Shown piece by piece: positions 36,311-45,313 of a DNA stretch of 64,000 bases. The DNA comes from Castellaniella sp049650445. GTDB taxonomy: Bacteria; Pseudomonadota; Gammaproteobacteria; Burkholderiales; Burkholderiaceae_B. The DNA lies in contig NZ_JBASAD010000020.1 in NCBI RefSeq assembly GCF_049650445.1, positions 49,770 through 113,769 of the forward strand, read 5' to 3'. The notes beneath the pieces were generated by a model. It was given only the letters and a program-made list of their open reading frames with translations, did no database searches and was not told the DNA's origin. The position numbers were made by a program, and so were the translations under genes. The number at the start of each line of letters is the position of its first letter. The stretch's first letter is position 1.

Positions 36311-37093
36311 ATGCTCAAAGGTAAAAAAGCGGTCGTCACCGGTTCCACCAGCGGCATCGGTCTGGCCATTGCCCGTGAACTGGCGCGCCAGGGTGCCGAC
36401 GTGGTCATCAACGGTTTCGGCGAGGCCGACGCCATCGAGCGTGAGCGCGCCGGTCTGGAAAAGGACTTCGGGGTCAAGGCCGTGTACCTGAATGCCGACC
36501 TGATGGACGGCCAGGCCGCGCGCGACTTCATCGCGCAATCGATCAAGGCGCTGGGCGGCATCGACATCCTGGTCAACAACGCCGGCATCCAGCACACGGC
36601 CCTGATCGAGGACTTCCCCGCCGACAAGTGGAACGCCATCATCGCCCTGAACCTGTCGGCCGTGTTCCATTGCACCGCCGCCGCGCTGCCGACGATGAAG
36701 CAGCAGAAGTTCGGCCGCGTCATCAACATCGCCTCGGCGCACGGCCTGGTGGCCTCGGTCAACAAGTCGGCCTACGTTGCCGCCAAGCATGGCGTGGTGG
36801 GCCTGACCAAGGTCACCGCACTGGAAAACGCCGGCACCGGCGTGACCTGCAACGCCATCTGCCCGGGCTGGGTGCGTACCCCCCTGGTCGAAAAGCAGAT
36901 CCAGGCGATCGCGCAGCAAAAGGGCATCGACATCGAAGCCGCCGCCAAGGAACTGCTGGCCGAAAAGCAGCCGTCCCTGGAATTCGTCACGCCCGAGCAA
37001 CTGGGCCAGGCGGCGGTCTTCATTGCCTCGGACGCGGCTGCGCAGATGACCGGCACCACGCTGTCCATCGACGGCGGCTGGACCGCTCGCTGA
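36311..37093 (+). CDS. bdhA: D-3-hydroxybutyrate dehydrogenase
   Basis: This 260-residue short-chain dehydrogenase interconverts 3-hydroxybutyrate and acetoacetate with NAD. The Rossmann motif is TGSTSGIGLAIA, NNAG is present, the catalytic Ser-Tyr-Lys is IASAHG...SAYVAAKHG, and the PGWVRTPLVEKQIQ segment matches the 3-hydroxybutyrate-specific group. The start at 36311 is preceded by AAGGAGAGC. With the phasin at 7.9 kb it points to a PHB storage cycle, though the two loci are far apart. Confidence 0.92.
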   Translation: MLKGKKAVVTGSTSGIGLAIARELARQGADVVINGFGEADAIERERAGLEKDFGVKAVYLNADLMDGQAARDFIAQSIKALGGIDILVNNAGIQHTALIEDFPADKWNAIIALNLSAVFHCTAAALPTMKQQKFGRVINIASAHGLVASVNKSAYVAAKHGVVGLTKVTALENAGTGVTCNAICPGWVRTPLVEKQIQAIAQQKGIDIEAAAKELLAEKQPSLEFVTPEQLGQAAVFIASDAAAQMTGTTLSIDGGWTAR

Positions 37094-37109
37094 TGCCGGA
37101 GGACGCTGC

Positions 37110-37883
37110 ATGTTGATGGTCTTGTCTCCGGCCAAGAAGCTGGACTATGACACGCCGGTACGCACGACCTTGCAATCGCAGCCGGTATTTCCCGAGCAGA
37201 CGCTTGGATTGATCGAGACGCTGCAGACACTGTCGGCGGGTGATCTGGCGGGCCTGATGGGCCTGTCCGATGCCCTGTCGCGCCTGAACGCCGACCGCTA
37301 TGCCGCCTGGGTGGACGCGCCCGACGCCCGCCATGCGCGCCAGGCCGTCCTGGCCTTCAACGGCGACGTCTACGAGGGTCTGCGCGCGCCGGAACTGTCC
37401 GATGCGCAACTGAACTGGGCGCAGGATCATCTGGCCATCCTCAGCGGACTGTACGGCGCGCTGCGCCCGCTGGACCTGATTCAGCCCCATCGGCTGGAGA
37501 TGGGTACGCGGCTGCGCACTGCCCGGGGCGCCACCCTGTACGCCTGGTGGGGGGATCGCATCGCCCGCGAACTGAACCGGCGTCTGGATGCGCTGCCCGG
37601 CGAACGCGTGTTGCTGAACCTGGCCTCGGGCGAATACTTCAAGTCCGTCGATCTCAAGGCCCTGAACGCGCGCGTGGTCGAATGTGTTTTCCAGGACGAA
37701 AAGAACGGCGTCTGGAAGGTCATCAGTTTCTACGCCAAGCGGGCGCGGGGCCTGATGGCGCGCCACGTCATCGATCATGGCATCGAAGACGTTGCCGGCC
37801 TGCGGGATTTCGCGTCGGAAGGCTATGCCTATGCGCCGCGAGAATCCACGGCCGACCGGCTGGTGTTCCGGCGTCCCGCTTAG
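37110..37883 (+). CDS. yaaA: peroxide stress protein YaaA (DUF328)
   Basis: This 257-residue cytoplasmic protein lowers free iron and protects DNA during peroxide stress in E. coli. The family start MLMVLSPAKKLDYDTP is exact, with FNGDVYEGL, LSGLYGALRPLDLIQPHRLEMGT-type blocks and a conserved ARGLMARHVI near the C-terminus. It is 16 bp after the dehydrogenase stop, so co-transcription is likely. Confidence 0.93.
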   Translation: MLMVLSPAKKLDYDTPVRTTLQSQPVFPEQTLGLIETLQTLSAGDLAGLMGLSDALSRLNADRYAAWVDAPDARHARQAVLAFNGDVYEGLRAPELSDAQLNWAQDHLAILSGLYGALRPLDLIQPHRLEMGTRLRTARGATLYAWWGDRIARELNRRLDALPGERVLLNLASGEYFKSVDLKALNARVVECVFQDEKNGVWKVISFYAKRARGLMARHVIDHGIEDVAGLRDFASEGYAYAPRESTADRLVFRRPA

Positions 37884-37976
37884 GGATAACGCGAGTTGTC
37901 GCGCCATTCGAGATCGTGGCACGCTAGCCCTGTAATTATGAATTATTAATTTCCGGGTTCTGCGCAGGAGGCCTCG

Positions 37977-38699
37977 ATGGCAGCCAGGATCGTCCAGAAG
38001 ATTCTCTATCAGGAAGTCGCCGATCGCCTGCGCGGCATGATCCAGGCAGAGGAATTGCGGGCGGGGGAATGGATCGACGAGGTCCGCCTGACCGAATCGC
38101 TGGGCATTTCCCGCACGCCGCTGCGCGAGGCGCTGAAGGTGCTGGTGGCCGAAGGCCTGTTGCGGATCGAGCCGCGCCGGGGCTGTTTCGTCAACGAACT
38201 GTCCGGCCGCGACCTGGAAAACATCTTTCCCCTGATGGCGATGCTCGAAGGCCGCTGTGCCTTCGAGGCCGCCCGGAAGGTCACGGACGCCGACTTGCGA
38301 CGGCTCGAGCCCTTGCATCACGACCTGCGTCACTACGCGGAACAGGGTTCGATCGATGAATACTACGCGGCCAACGCCCGGATTCATGTCGCCATCCAGG
38401 ATCTGGCCGACAATCCCTGGCTGTCCGGCCTGATCGACAAACTGCGTCAGGTGCTCAGCCTGTCGCGCCACCGCAGCCTCAGCTATCCGGGTCGGATCGA
38501 CGAATCCTGTGCCGAGCACCTGGCGATCTTCGCCGCCCTGAAAGCACGCGATCCGGAGGGCGCCGAAGCCGTGACGCGCAAGCACTTGATGCGCCAGCTC
38601 GACGCCTTGCACGCTCTGGCGCACCGGGACGAGTCGGCTGCCAGGTCATCGGCGCTGCGTGCCGCCCAGGCCGTGGAGACCCCTCATGAACATCGCTGA
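37977..38699 (+). CDS. GntR-family (FadR/FCD type) regulator of malonate genes
   Basis: This 240-residue regulator has an N-terminal winged helix (GEWIDEVRLTESLGISRTPLREALKVL, GLLRIEPRRGCFV) and an FCD ligand-binding domain (about residues 80-225) with metal-binding His positions such as NARIHVAI and EHLAIF. Its end overlaps the start of the malonyl-CoA decarboxylase gene by 14 nt. By analogy with MatR it probably senses malonate or malonyl-CoA. The intergenic DNA before it (37884-37976) is AT-rich, with ATTATGAATTATTAAT-type sequence suitable for an operator. Confidence 0.87.
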   Translation: MAARIVQKILYQEVADRLRGMIQAEELRAGEWIDEVRLTESLGISRTPLREALKVLVAEGLLRIEPRRGCFVNELSGRDLENIFPLMAMLEGRCAFEAARKVTDADLRRLEPLHHDLRHYAEQGSIDEYYAANARIHVAIQDLADNPWLSGLIDKLRQVLSLSRHRSLSYPGRIDESCAEHLAIFAALKARDPEGAEAVTRKHLMRQLDALHALAHRDESAARSSALRAAQAVETPHEHR

Positions 38700-39996
38700 T
38701 CCAAAGTCGGCCGCCCGGCCCGCCGAATCCTCCGGGGACCGATCCCTTGCCCTTGCCGACGCGTCGCAAGCCCCCAGGGCCGGTGGCCTGCTGGCGCGTC
38801 TGGGTCGCTGGCTGGAGCGCGACCACCTGCCTGATCCGGACGCGCTGCGCGCGCTCTACGAGGCGTCCCTGACCGATGGCGGCGCCAACCAGTTGGCACG
38901 CCAGTGGGCGGAGCGCTACCGCGCCGCCGATGCCGACGAGCGCCGTTCCCTGCTGGCCTGCCTGGTGCGTGCCGGGGTGGACATCGAGCCCCGAGGCGAC
39001 CGGGGCGCACGGCTGTTTCGTCGTCTGTACGCGCAAAGCGACCGGCTGGAACTGATGGTGGAACTGCGCGCGGACATGCTGCGCTGGCGCAATCAGGTCG
39101 CCGGGCTGTCGGTGCTGGAGCAGGAACTGGCCGCCCTGCTGTCGAACTGGTTCGACGTCGGCATGCTGGAACTGCGTCATATCAACTGGGATTCACCCGC
39201 CTCGTTGCTGGAAAAATTGATCCGCTACGAAGCCGTCCATGAAATCCGTTCGTGGGACGACATGCGCCGGCGGGTGGCCGCCGACCGGCGCTGCTATGCC
39301 TTCTTCCATCCACGCATGAGCGACGTGCCGCTGATCTTCGTCGAAGTCGCCTTCGATGGGCAGATGGCTGCAGGCGTGCAGGCCCTGATCGACCCGGCGC
39401 GACCGGTCGACGGGCTGGGCAAGGCGCGTTGGGCGATCTTCTATTCGATTTCCAACACTCAGCGCGGCCTGCGCGGCATCAGCTTCGGCAATTTCCTGCT
39501 GAAGCGGGTGATCGAGGAACTGCTGGACGAACTGCCGCAGCTCAAGTCTTTCGCCACCCTGTCGCCGATCCCCGGTTTCGCCGACTGGCTGGGCCGCCAG
39601 TCCGGCGAGGACATCCAGGCGCTGCTGAAGGACAAGGCCGAACGCCTGGCCGCGGCCGAGGATGCGGCGGCCGGCGCCCACTGGCTGGAACGCCTGCGCA
39701 CTGCGGCACAGGGCGAGGCGTCGGATGCCGTGCGCCGCAGCGGGCTGCGACTGGCGGCGCATTACCTGATCCAGTTGCGTGACGGCAATCCGCTGGACGC
39801 GGTGGCTCGTTTTCACCTGGGCAACGGGGCGCGCATCGAACGCCTGAACTGGGCGGCCGATGCGTCGGCCCGGGGCCTGGAGCAATCCTGCGGCATGATG
39901 GTGAATTACCTGTACGAGCCCGAACAGCTCGACGAGAACCGGGCGCGCCTGGCCGCCGGCAAGCCGCGTGTGTCCCGAGGCGTGCAATGGCTGTGA
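38686..39996 (+). CDS. malonyl-CoA decarboxylase
   Basis: This 436-residue enzyme converts malonyl-CoA to acetyl-CoA and CO2. It has the N-terminal helical domain and a GNAT-like catalytic domain with LSPIPGFADWL (catalytic Ser) and FHLGNGARIERLNW (catalytic His). FYSISNTQRGLRGISFGNFL and a final NYLYEP are also typical. The start at 38686 overlaps the regulator gene, and its end overlaps the enoyl-CoA hydratase gene by 10 nt. It pairs functionally with the malonyl-CoA synthetase two genes on. Confidence 0.92.
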   Translation: MNIADPKSAARPAESSGDRSLALADASQAPRAGGLLARLGRWLERDHLPDPDALRALYEASLTDGGANQLARQWAERYRAADADERRSLLACLVRAGVDIEPRGDRGARLFRRLYAQSDRLELMVELRADMLRWRNQVAGLSVLEQELAALLSNWFDVGMLELRHINWDSPASLLEKLIRYEAVHEIRSWDDMRRRVAADRRCYAFFHPRMSDVPLIFVEVAFDGQMAAGVQALIDPARPVDGLGKARWAIFYSISNTQRGLRGISFGNFLLKRVIEELLDELPQLKSFATLSPIPGFADWLGRQSGEDIQALLKDKAERLAAAEDAAAGAHWLERLRTAAQGEASDAVRRSGLRLAAHYLIQLRDGNPLDAVARFHLGNGARIERLNWAADASARGLEQSCGMMVNYLYEPEQLDENRARLAAGKPRVSRGVQWL

Positions 39997-40790
39997 ATCC
40001 TGAATCCGGCGCGGGGCGCGTGCACCTGCGCGTCGAGGGCGCGGTGGCCACCGTCATGCTCGATCATCCCGGGCGGCTGAATGCGATCACGGTGGCCATG
40101 TGGGGCGAACTGGCGCGCATCTTCGAGCGCCTGTCGGCCGACGACAGCCTGCGTTGCGTGGTGATACGCGGTGCGGGCGGGCATTTCGCCGCCGGGGCCG
40201 ACATCCGCGAATTCCCCCGGGTGCGCGCCGATCAGGACAGCGTGATGGCTTATCACCGGCAGACCCTGGCCCCGGCCTTGCGGGCAGTGGTGGACTGCGT
40301 CCATCCGGTGGTCGCGGCCATCGAGGGGGTCTGCGTGGGCGGCGGGCTGGAGATCGCCAGCCGCTGCGACCTGCGCCTGGCCGCTCGGGGCGCGCGTTTC
40401 GGGGCGCCCATCAACCGTCTGGGCTTTCCCATGGCGCCTGACGAGATGCGCGGTCTGCTGGAACTGGCGGGCCGCGCCGTGACATTGGAAATCCTGCTCG
40501 AAGGGCGGGTGTTCGACGCCGACGAGGCGCTGTCCAAGGGCCTGCTGACGCGGGTCGTGGCGGCCGACACCCTGGAATCCGAACTGACGGCTACCGTGGC
40601 GCGCCTGTGCGCGGGCGCACCGCTCGCTGCGCGCCTGAACAAATGGACCGCCGCACGTCTGGCTGGCGACCCGGCGCCTCTGAGCAACGCCGAATGGCAG
40701 GCCTGTTTTGCCTACGCCGACGGCCCTGATCACCGGCAGGGCGTGCAGGCCTTTCTGCAGGGCACCGCCCCCGTTTTCACAGGAGAATGA
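39987..40790 (+). CDS. enoyl-CoA hydratase/isomerase family protein
   Basis: This 267-residue crotonase-fold protein carries oxyanion-hole motifs HFAAGADIREF and EGVCVGGGLEIASRCDLRLA. The usual catalytic glutamates are hard to place, so isomerase, hydratase or hydrolase activity is open. Its overlaps with malonyl-CoA decarboxylase and its 1-bp gap to the synthetase gene imply a role in the malonate operon. It could remove a side product such as crotonyl- or methylmalonyl-type acyl-CoA. Confidence 0.82.
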   Translation: MAVNPESGAGRVHLRVEGAVATVMLDHPGRLNAITVAMWGELARIFERLSADDSLRCVVIRGAGGHFAAGADIREFPRVRADQDSVMAYHRQTLAPALRAVVDCVHPVVAAIEGVCVGGGLEIASRCDLRLAARGARFGAPINRLGFPMAPDEMRGLLELAGRAVTLEILLEGRVFDADEALSKGLLTRVVAADTLESELTATVARLCAGAPLAARLNKWTAARLAGDPAPLSNAEWQACFAYADGPDHRQGVQAFLQGTAPVFTGE

Positions 40791-40791
40791 C

Positions 40792-42324
40792 TTGGACAAC
40801 GCGAATCTCTACACCGTGCTGCGGGGCGGCTTTCCGTCCGACCTGAGCGCCGTGGCGATCGAAACCCCCGAGCGCACCTATAGCTGGGCGGACATCGACG
40901 CCATCAGCGGCCGTATGGCCGCGTTGCTGCGCTCGTTCGGCACCCCGGAGGGCGCGCGTGTCGCCGTCCAGGTCGAGAAATCCCCCGAGGCGCTGATGTT
41001 GTATCTGGCGACCGTGCGCGCCGGCCTGGTCTACCTGCCGCTGAACACGGCTTATCGCGAGGCCGAAGTCGCCTATTTTCTGGGCGATGCCGAGCCTGCG
41101 GTGGTGGTCTGCGGAGATGGCGCAAAAAGCTGGTGCGAACCCCTGGCGCGGGCCCGGGGCGCCCTGCAGGTGCTGACGCTGAACGCCGACGGCGGCGGGT
41201 CTCTGGTCGAGGCCGCGGCGACGATGGATCCGATGTTCGAGACCGCGCACAGCGCGCCCGGGGACCTGGCAGCCATCCTGTACACGTCCGGCACCACGGG
41301 GCGCAGCAAGGGCGCCATGCTGACGCACGCCAATCTGGCCGCCAACGCGCTCACCCTGCGGGACTTCTGGGGGTGGCGCGCCGATGACGTGCTGCTGCAC
41401 ATGCTGCCGATCTTCCACGTTCACGGCCTGTTCGTGGCATCGCACGGGGCATTGCTGGCGGGCGCGCGCATGATCTGGCTGCCGAAGCTGGACGTGGATC
41501 AGGCCCTGCATTATCTGCCGCGCTGCACCCTGATGATGGGGGTGCCCACCTACTACGTCCGCCTGTTGGCTGATCCCCGTTTCACGCGCGAGGCCTGCGC
41601 CAATATGCGGCTGTTCATCTCCGGCTCCGCGCCTTTGCTGGTGGATACCTTCCGCGAATTCCAGGCCCGTGCGGGCATGACCATCCTGGAACGCTACGGC
41701 ATGAGCGAGACCGGCATGATCACATCCAACCCCTGGGAACCGGCGCGTGGCGAGCGCATTCCCGGCACCGTGGGGCCGGCGCTGCCTGGCGAGACGGTGC
41801 GGGTGGTGGACGATGCCGACCAGCCCATCGCGGTGGGTGAGCCGGGCCACGTCCAGGTGCGCGGGCCCAATGTGTTTGCCGGCTACTGGCGCATGCCGGA
41901 AAAGACCCGCGAGGAATTCACCGCCGATGGCTGGTTTCGTACCGGCGACATCGGCATGCTGGGCGGATCGGGCATCCCCGACGATTACTTGAGCATCGTG
42001 GGACGCAGCAAGGACCTGATCATCTCCGGGGGCTACAACGTCTATCCCAAGGAAATCGAACTGGTCATCGACGTCATGCCCGGCGTCCAGGAATCCGCCG
42101 TCATCGGTGTGCCGCATGCGGACTTCGGCGAGGCCGTGGTGGCTGTGGTGGTGCCGCGCGCCGGGGCGTCGGTGGACCCGGCCGCCATCCAGGCGGGTCT
42201 GAAGTCGGGGCTGGCGAACTTCAAGGTGCCGAAAAAAATTCACGTGATCGATGCGCTGCCGCGCAATGCCATGGGCAAGGTCCAGAAGAACGTGCTGCGG
42301 CAGCAGTACGCGGACCTGGAATGA
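40792..42324 (+). CDS. malonyl-CoA synthetase (MatB-like acyl-CoA ligase)
   Basis: This 510-residue ANL-family enzyme activates malonate with ATP and CoA. Motifs are YTSGTTGRSKGAMLTH, YGMSETGM, GWFRTGDIG, GRSKDLIISGGYNVYPKEIE and the final catalytic Lys in PRNAMGKVQKN. A TTG start at 40792 is chosen because AGGAGA lies 7 nt upstream, while the only ATG in frame (40708) is far inside the previous gene. With the decarboxylase and a TRAP transporter it forms a malonate assimilation pathway to acetyl-CoA. Confidence 0.9.
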   Translation: MDNANLYTVLRGGFPSDLSAVAIETPERTYSWADIDAISGRMAALLRSFGTPEGARVAVQVEKSPEALMLYLATVRAGLVYLPLNTAYREAEVAYFLGDAEPAVVVCGDGAKSWCEPLARARGALQVLTLNADGGGSLVEAAATMDPMFETAHSAPGDLAAILYTSGTTGRSKGAMLTHANLAANALTLRDFWGWRADDVLLHMLPIFHVHGLFVASHGALLAGARMIWLPKLDVDQALHYLPRCTLMMGVPTYYVRLLADPRFTREACANMRLFISGSAPLLVDTFREFQARAGMTILERYGMSETGMITSNPWEPARGERIPGTVGPALPGETVRVVDDADQPIAVGEPGHVQVRGPNVFAGYWRMPEKTREEFTADGWFRTGDIGMLGGSGIPDDYLSIVGRSKDLIISGGYNVYPKEIELVIDVMPGVQESAVIGVPHADFGEAVVAVVVPRAGASVDPAAIQAGLKSGLANFKVPKKIHVIDALPRNAMGKVQKNVLRQQYADLE

Positions 42325-42410
42325 AAAGGGGCGTTCGATAGGCCCCGCCGGGGCCATGGCCGAGCCCGGACCCGGGCCGGCGACCTTTATAAAAACATCA
42401 GGAGACAATC

Positions 42411-43406
42411 ATGAAGCGACACATGCTATGCGCCATGCTGGGGCTGGCCCTGGCGGCCGGCTCGGGCACTGTTCTGGCGGAGACCACGTTGCGTGCTTCG
42501 CACCAGTTCCCGGGCGGGCAGGGCGATCCGCGCGATGAAATGGTGCAGATCATCGCCCGCGAGGTCGAGGCGGCCAATGTGGGACTGAAGATCCAGGTCT
42601 TCCCGGGCTCTTCGCTGTACAAGGCCGCGGAACAGTGGGGCGCGCTCACCCGCGGGCAACTGGACATGGCGGCCTTTCCCCTGGATTACGCCTCGGGCCG
42701 CGTGCCGCAGTTTTCCGCCACCCTGATGCCGGGCCTGGTGCGCAACTACGAGCATGCCCAGCGACTGAACCAGTCCAACTTCATGAAGGACATCAAGGCG
42801 TTGGTGGAAAAGCAGGGCGCCGTGGTGATCGCCGACGCCTGGCTGGCCGGCGGCTTTGCCTCCAAGAAAAACTGCATCACCGGACCCGACACCATCAAGG
42901 GTCAGGTCATCCGGGCGGCCGGCCCGGCCTTCGAGCAGATGCTGGCAGCGGCGGGGGCGTCGATCTCGTCCATGCCTTCGTCCGAGGTCTATTCGGCCAT
43001 GCAGACGGGCGTGCTCGACGCGGCCAACACGTCCAACGACAGCTTCGTGTCCTATCGTCTGTACGAGCAGGCCAAGTGCCTGACCGCGCCGGGTGAAAAC
43101 GCACTGTGGTTCATGTACGAACCGGTACTGATGTCCAAGAAGGTCTTCGACGGCCTGGAACCCAAGCAGCGCGAAGCCATCCTGGCGGCGGCGAAGAAGG
43201 CCGAGGACTACTTCACCACCGAGGCGCTCAAGGGCGAGCAGAAGATGCGTGACATCTACGCCAAGGCCGGGGTGGAGATCGTGACCATGTCGCCCGAGGA
43301 CTACCAGGCCTGGATGGCGGTGGCCAAACACTCCTCCTATCGCCTGTTCGCCGAGAAGGTGAAGGGCGGCGACGAACTGCTGAGAAAGGCGCTGGCCGTC
43401 CAGTAG
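42411..43406 (+). CDS. TRAP transporter substrate-binding protein (DctP family)
   Basis: This 331-residue periplasmic protein has a signal peptide (MKRHMLCAMLGLALAAG to LAE at about residue 24). It has a DctP fold, with ELRASHQFP-like start, AAGPAFEQMLAAAGASISSMPSSEVYSAMQ and NDSFVSYRLYEQAK. It captures a carboxylate for the membrane subunits encoded next. The context of malonyl-CoA genes suggests malonate. It is separated from the synthetase gene by 86 bp. Confidence 0.9.
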   Translation: MKRHMLCAMLGLALAAGSGTVLAETTLRASHQFPGGQGDPRDEMVQIIAREVEAANVGLKIQVFPGSSLYKAAEQWGALTRGQLDMAAFPLDYASGRVPQFSATLMPGLVRNYEHAQRLNQSNFMKDIKALVEKQGAVVIADAWLAGGFASKKNCITGPDTIKGQVIRAAGPAFEQMLAAAGASISSMPSSEVYSAMQTGVLDAANTSNDSFVSYRLYEQAKCLTAPGENALWFMYEPVLMSKKVFDGLEPKQREAILAAAKKAEDYFTTEALKGEQKMRDIYAKAGVEIVTMSPEDYQAWMAVAKHSSYRLFAEKVKGGDELLRKALAVQ

Positions 43407-43482
43407 GCCGTCCGGCCACGTCCGGTCCGTCCGGGGGGAGCCGCCGGCTTCCCCCGTCTTGCGCGACACACAGGGAGGTCGC

Positions 43483-43971
43483 ATGAATCGAACCTTTACG
43501 CGCTGGGTAGAAGGCCTGTCGCGCGCCTGTGGCGTGCTGTCAGCCCTGCTGCTGGTATTTTCGATGCTGGTGGTCTGCCAGATGATCCTGATGCGCTACG
43601 TATTCCGCGCCCCCACGATCTGGCAGACCGAGGCCGTGGTGTTCAGCGCCACAGCGGCCATTTTTCTGGGCGCGCCCTACGTGCTCATGACCAAGGGGCA
43701 CGTCGGCGTGGATTTCATCCAGATGCTGGTGGGTGACCGGACCCGCCGCTGGATGGACCGCGTGGGAGCCTGGTTGGGGCTGGCGTTTTGTGCCCTGATG
43801 ACCGTGGCCACCGGTCTGCACCTGTTCGAGGCCCTGGAAGGCGGCTGGACGACGCCCAGCGTGGCCGCCGTGCCGCTGTGGATGCCGCTGGCGCCGGTCG
43901 TGTTCGGCTTTGCCCTGTTAAGCCTGCAGTACGTCGTCGAACTCATGAAACTGTCAGGAGAGCCGTCATGA
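43483..43971 (+). CDS. TRAP transporter small permease (DctQ family)
   Basis: This 162-residue four-helix membrane protein matches DctQ (LMRYVFRAPTIWQTEAVVFSAT, APYVLMTKGHVGVDFIQMLV). The start at 43483 follows AGGGAGG by 5 nt. It overlaps the large permease gene by 4 nt (ATGA). It forms the transport complex with the large subunit. Confidence 0.88.
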   Translation: MNRTFTRWVEGLSRACGVLSALLLVFSMLVVCQMILMRYVFRAPTIWQTEAVVFSATAAIFLGAPYVLMTKGHVGVDFIQMLVGDRTRRWMDRVGAWLGLAFCALMTVATGLHLFEALEGGWTTPSVAAVPLWMPLAPVVFGFALLSLQYVVELMKLSGEPS

Positions 43972-45287
43972 CGCCCATGCTCGCGGGGATCTGCATCGTC
44001 CTGGGCCTGTGCCTGATGCTGGCGACCGGCATGCCCATCGCCTTCGCCCTGGGGCTGGCCGCCGTGGTCGGCCTGTTCCTGGACATGGGGCCGGACGTGA
44101 TCTATGTGCTGGCCGAGACTATGTTCGCCGGCATTGCCAACCTGGGCTATGTCGCCATCCCCATGTTCGTGCTGATGGGGGCCATCGTGGCCGGTACGCC
44201 GGCCGGCGGCGACCTGTACAAGGCCCTGGACCGCTGGCTGCACAAGGTGCCTGGCGGGCTGGTGTTGTCGAACATCGGCGCCTGCGCGATCTTTTCCGGC
44301 ATGACCGGGTCCAGCCCGGCCACCTGCGCCGCCATCGGCAAGATGGGCATTCCGGAAATGCTCGGGCGGGGCTATCCGGCCTCGGTGGCCACCGGCTCGA
44401 TCGCAGCGGGTGGCACGCTGGGCATCCTGATCCCGCCCTCGGTCACCATGATCGTCTACGGTATTTCGACCCAGACCTCGATCGGACGGCTTTTCCTGGC
44501 CGGCGTGCTGCCCGGGATCCTGCTGACGGCCATGTTCATGGCCTGGGCCCTGTACGACGCCCGTCGCAAGGGCTTTCGCTTCGGTGGCGGGACCCTGAGC
44601 TACTCCTGGCGTGACAAACTGGCTGCGCTGCCCAAGGTCTTGCCTTTGCTGCTGATCATCCTGGGCATGCTGTTCGTGCTGTATGGCGGGGTGGCGACCC
44701 CGTCCGAGGCCGCCGGGGCCGGTGCGTTGCTGACGCTGGTGGTGGTCGTCCTGATCTACCGCCTGTTCCGCATGAAGACTTACGTCGACGTGTTCAGCTC
44801 GGCGATGCGCGAAAGCGTCATGATCATGATGATCATGGCCTCGGCCGAACTGTTCGCCTTTGCCCTGTCGTCGCTGTTCATCACTCAGTCGCTGGCGGCG
44901 GCGATCGCGGCAATGGAGATCAACCGCTGGCTGTTGATGGGGCTGATCAACGTTTTTCTGCTGGTGGCGGGGATGTTTCTGCCGCCGGTGGCGATCATCG
45001 TCATGGCCGCGCCGCTGCTGCTGCCCATCATCACCCAGGCGGGTTTCGATCCCTATTGGTTTGCCGTGGTGCTGACGATCAATATGGAAATCGGCCTGAT
45101 CACGCCGCCCGTGGGGCTGAATCTGTTCGTTCTGAATGCGATCGCGCCCGACGTGCCCACCCAGGAAATCCTCCGGGGGGCACTGCCCTACGTGCTGGTC
45201 ATGATGGCCGCCATCGTGTTGCTGTGCATGTTCCCGGGTATCGTCACCTGGTTGCCCGATCTGGTCATGGGCGCGGCGATCACGTAG
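43968..45287 (+). CDS. TRAP transporter large permease (DctM family)
   Basis: This 439-residue protein has twelve membrane helices and performs the sodium-coupled import step. DctM signatures include MTGSSPATCAAIGKMGIPEM, TLGILIPPSVTMIVYG and GLITPPVGLNLFVLNAIA. The start at 43968 overlaps the small permease stop by 4 nt. It is the last gene of the malonate group. Confidence 0.92.
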   Translation: MTPMLAGICIVLGLCLMLATGMPIAFALGLAAVVGLFLDMGPDVIYVLAETMFAGIANLGYVAIPMFVLMGAIVAGTPAGGDLYKALDRWLHKVPGGLVLSNIGACAIFSGMTGSSPATCAAIGKMGIPEMLGRGYPASVATGSIAAGGTLGILIPPSVTMIVYGISTQTSIGRLFLAGVLPGILLTAMFMAWALYDARRKGFRFGGGTLSYSWRDKLAALPKVLPLLLIILGMLFVLYGGVATPSEAAGAGALLTLVVVVLIYRLFRMKTYVDVFSSAMRESVMIMMIMASAELFAFALSSLFITQSLAAAIAAMEINRWLLMGLINVFLLVAGMFLPPVAIIVMAAPLLLPIITQAGFDPYWFAVVLTINMEIGLITPPVGLNLFVLNAIAPDVPTQEILRGALPYVLVMMAAIVLLCMFPGIVTWLPDLVMGAAIT

Positions 45288-45313
45288 ACCTGGCGCGCCG
45301 TCCGGGGCGACCC

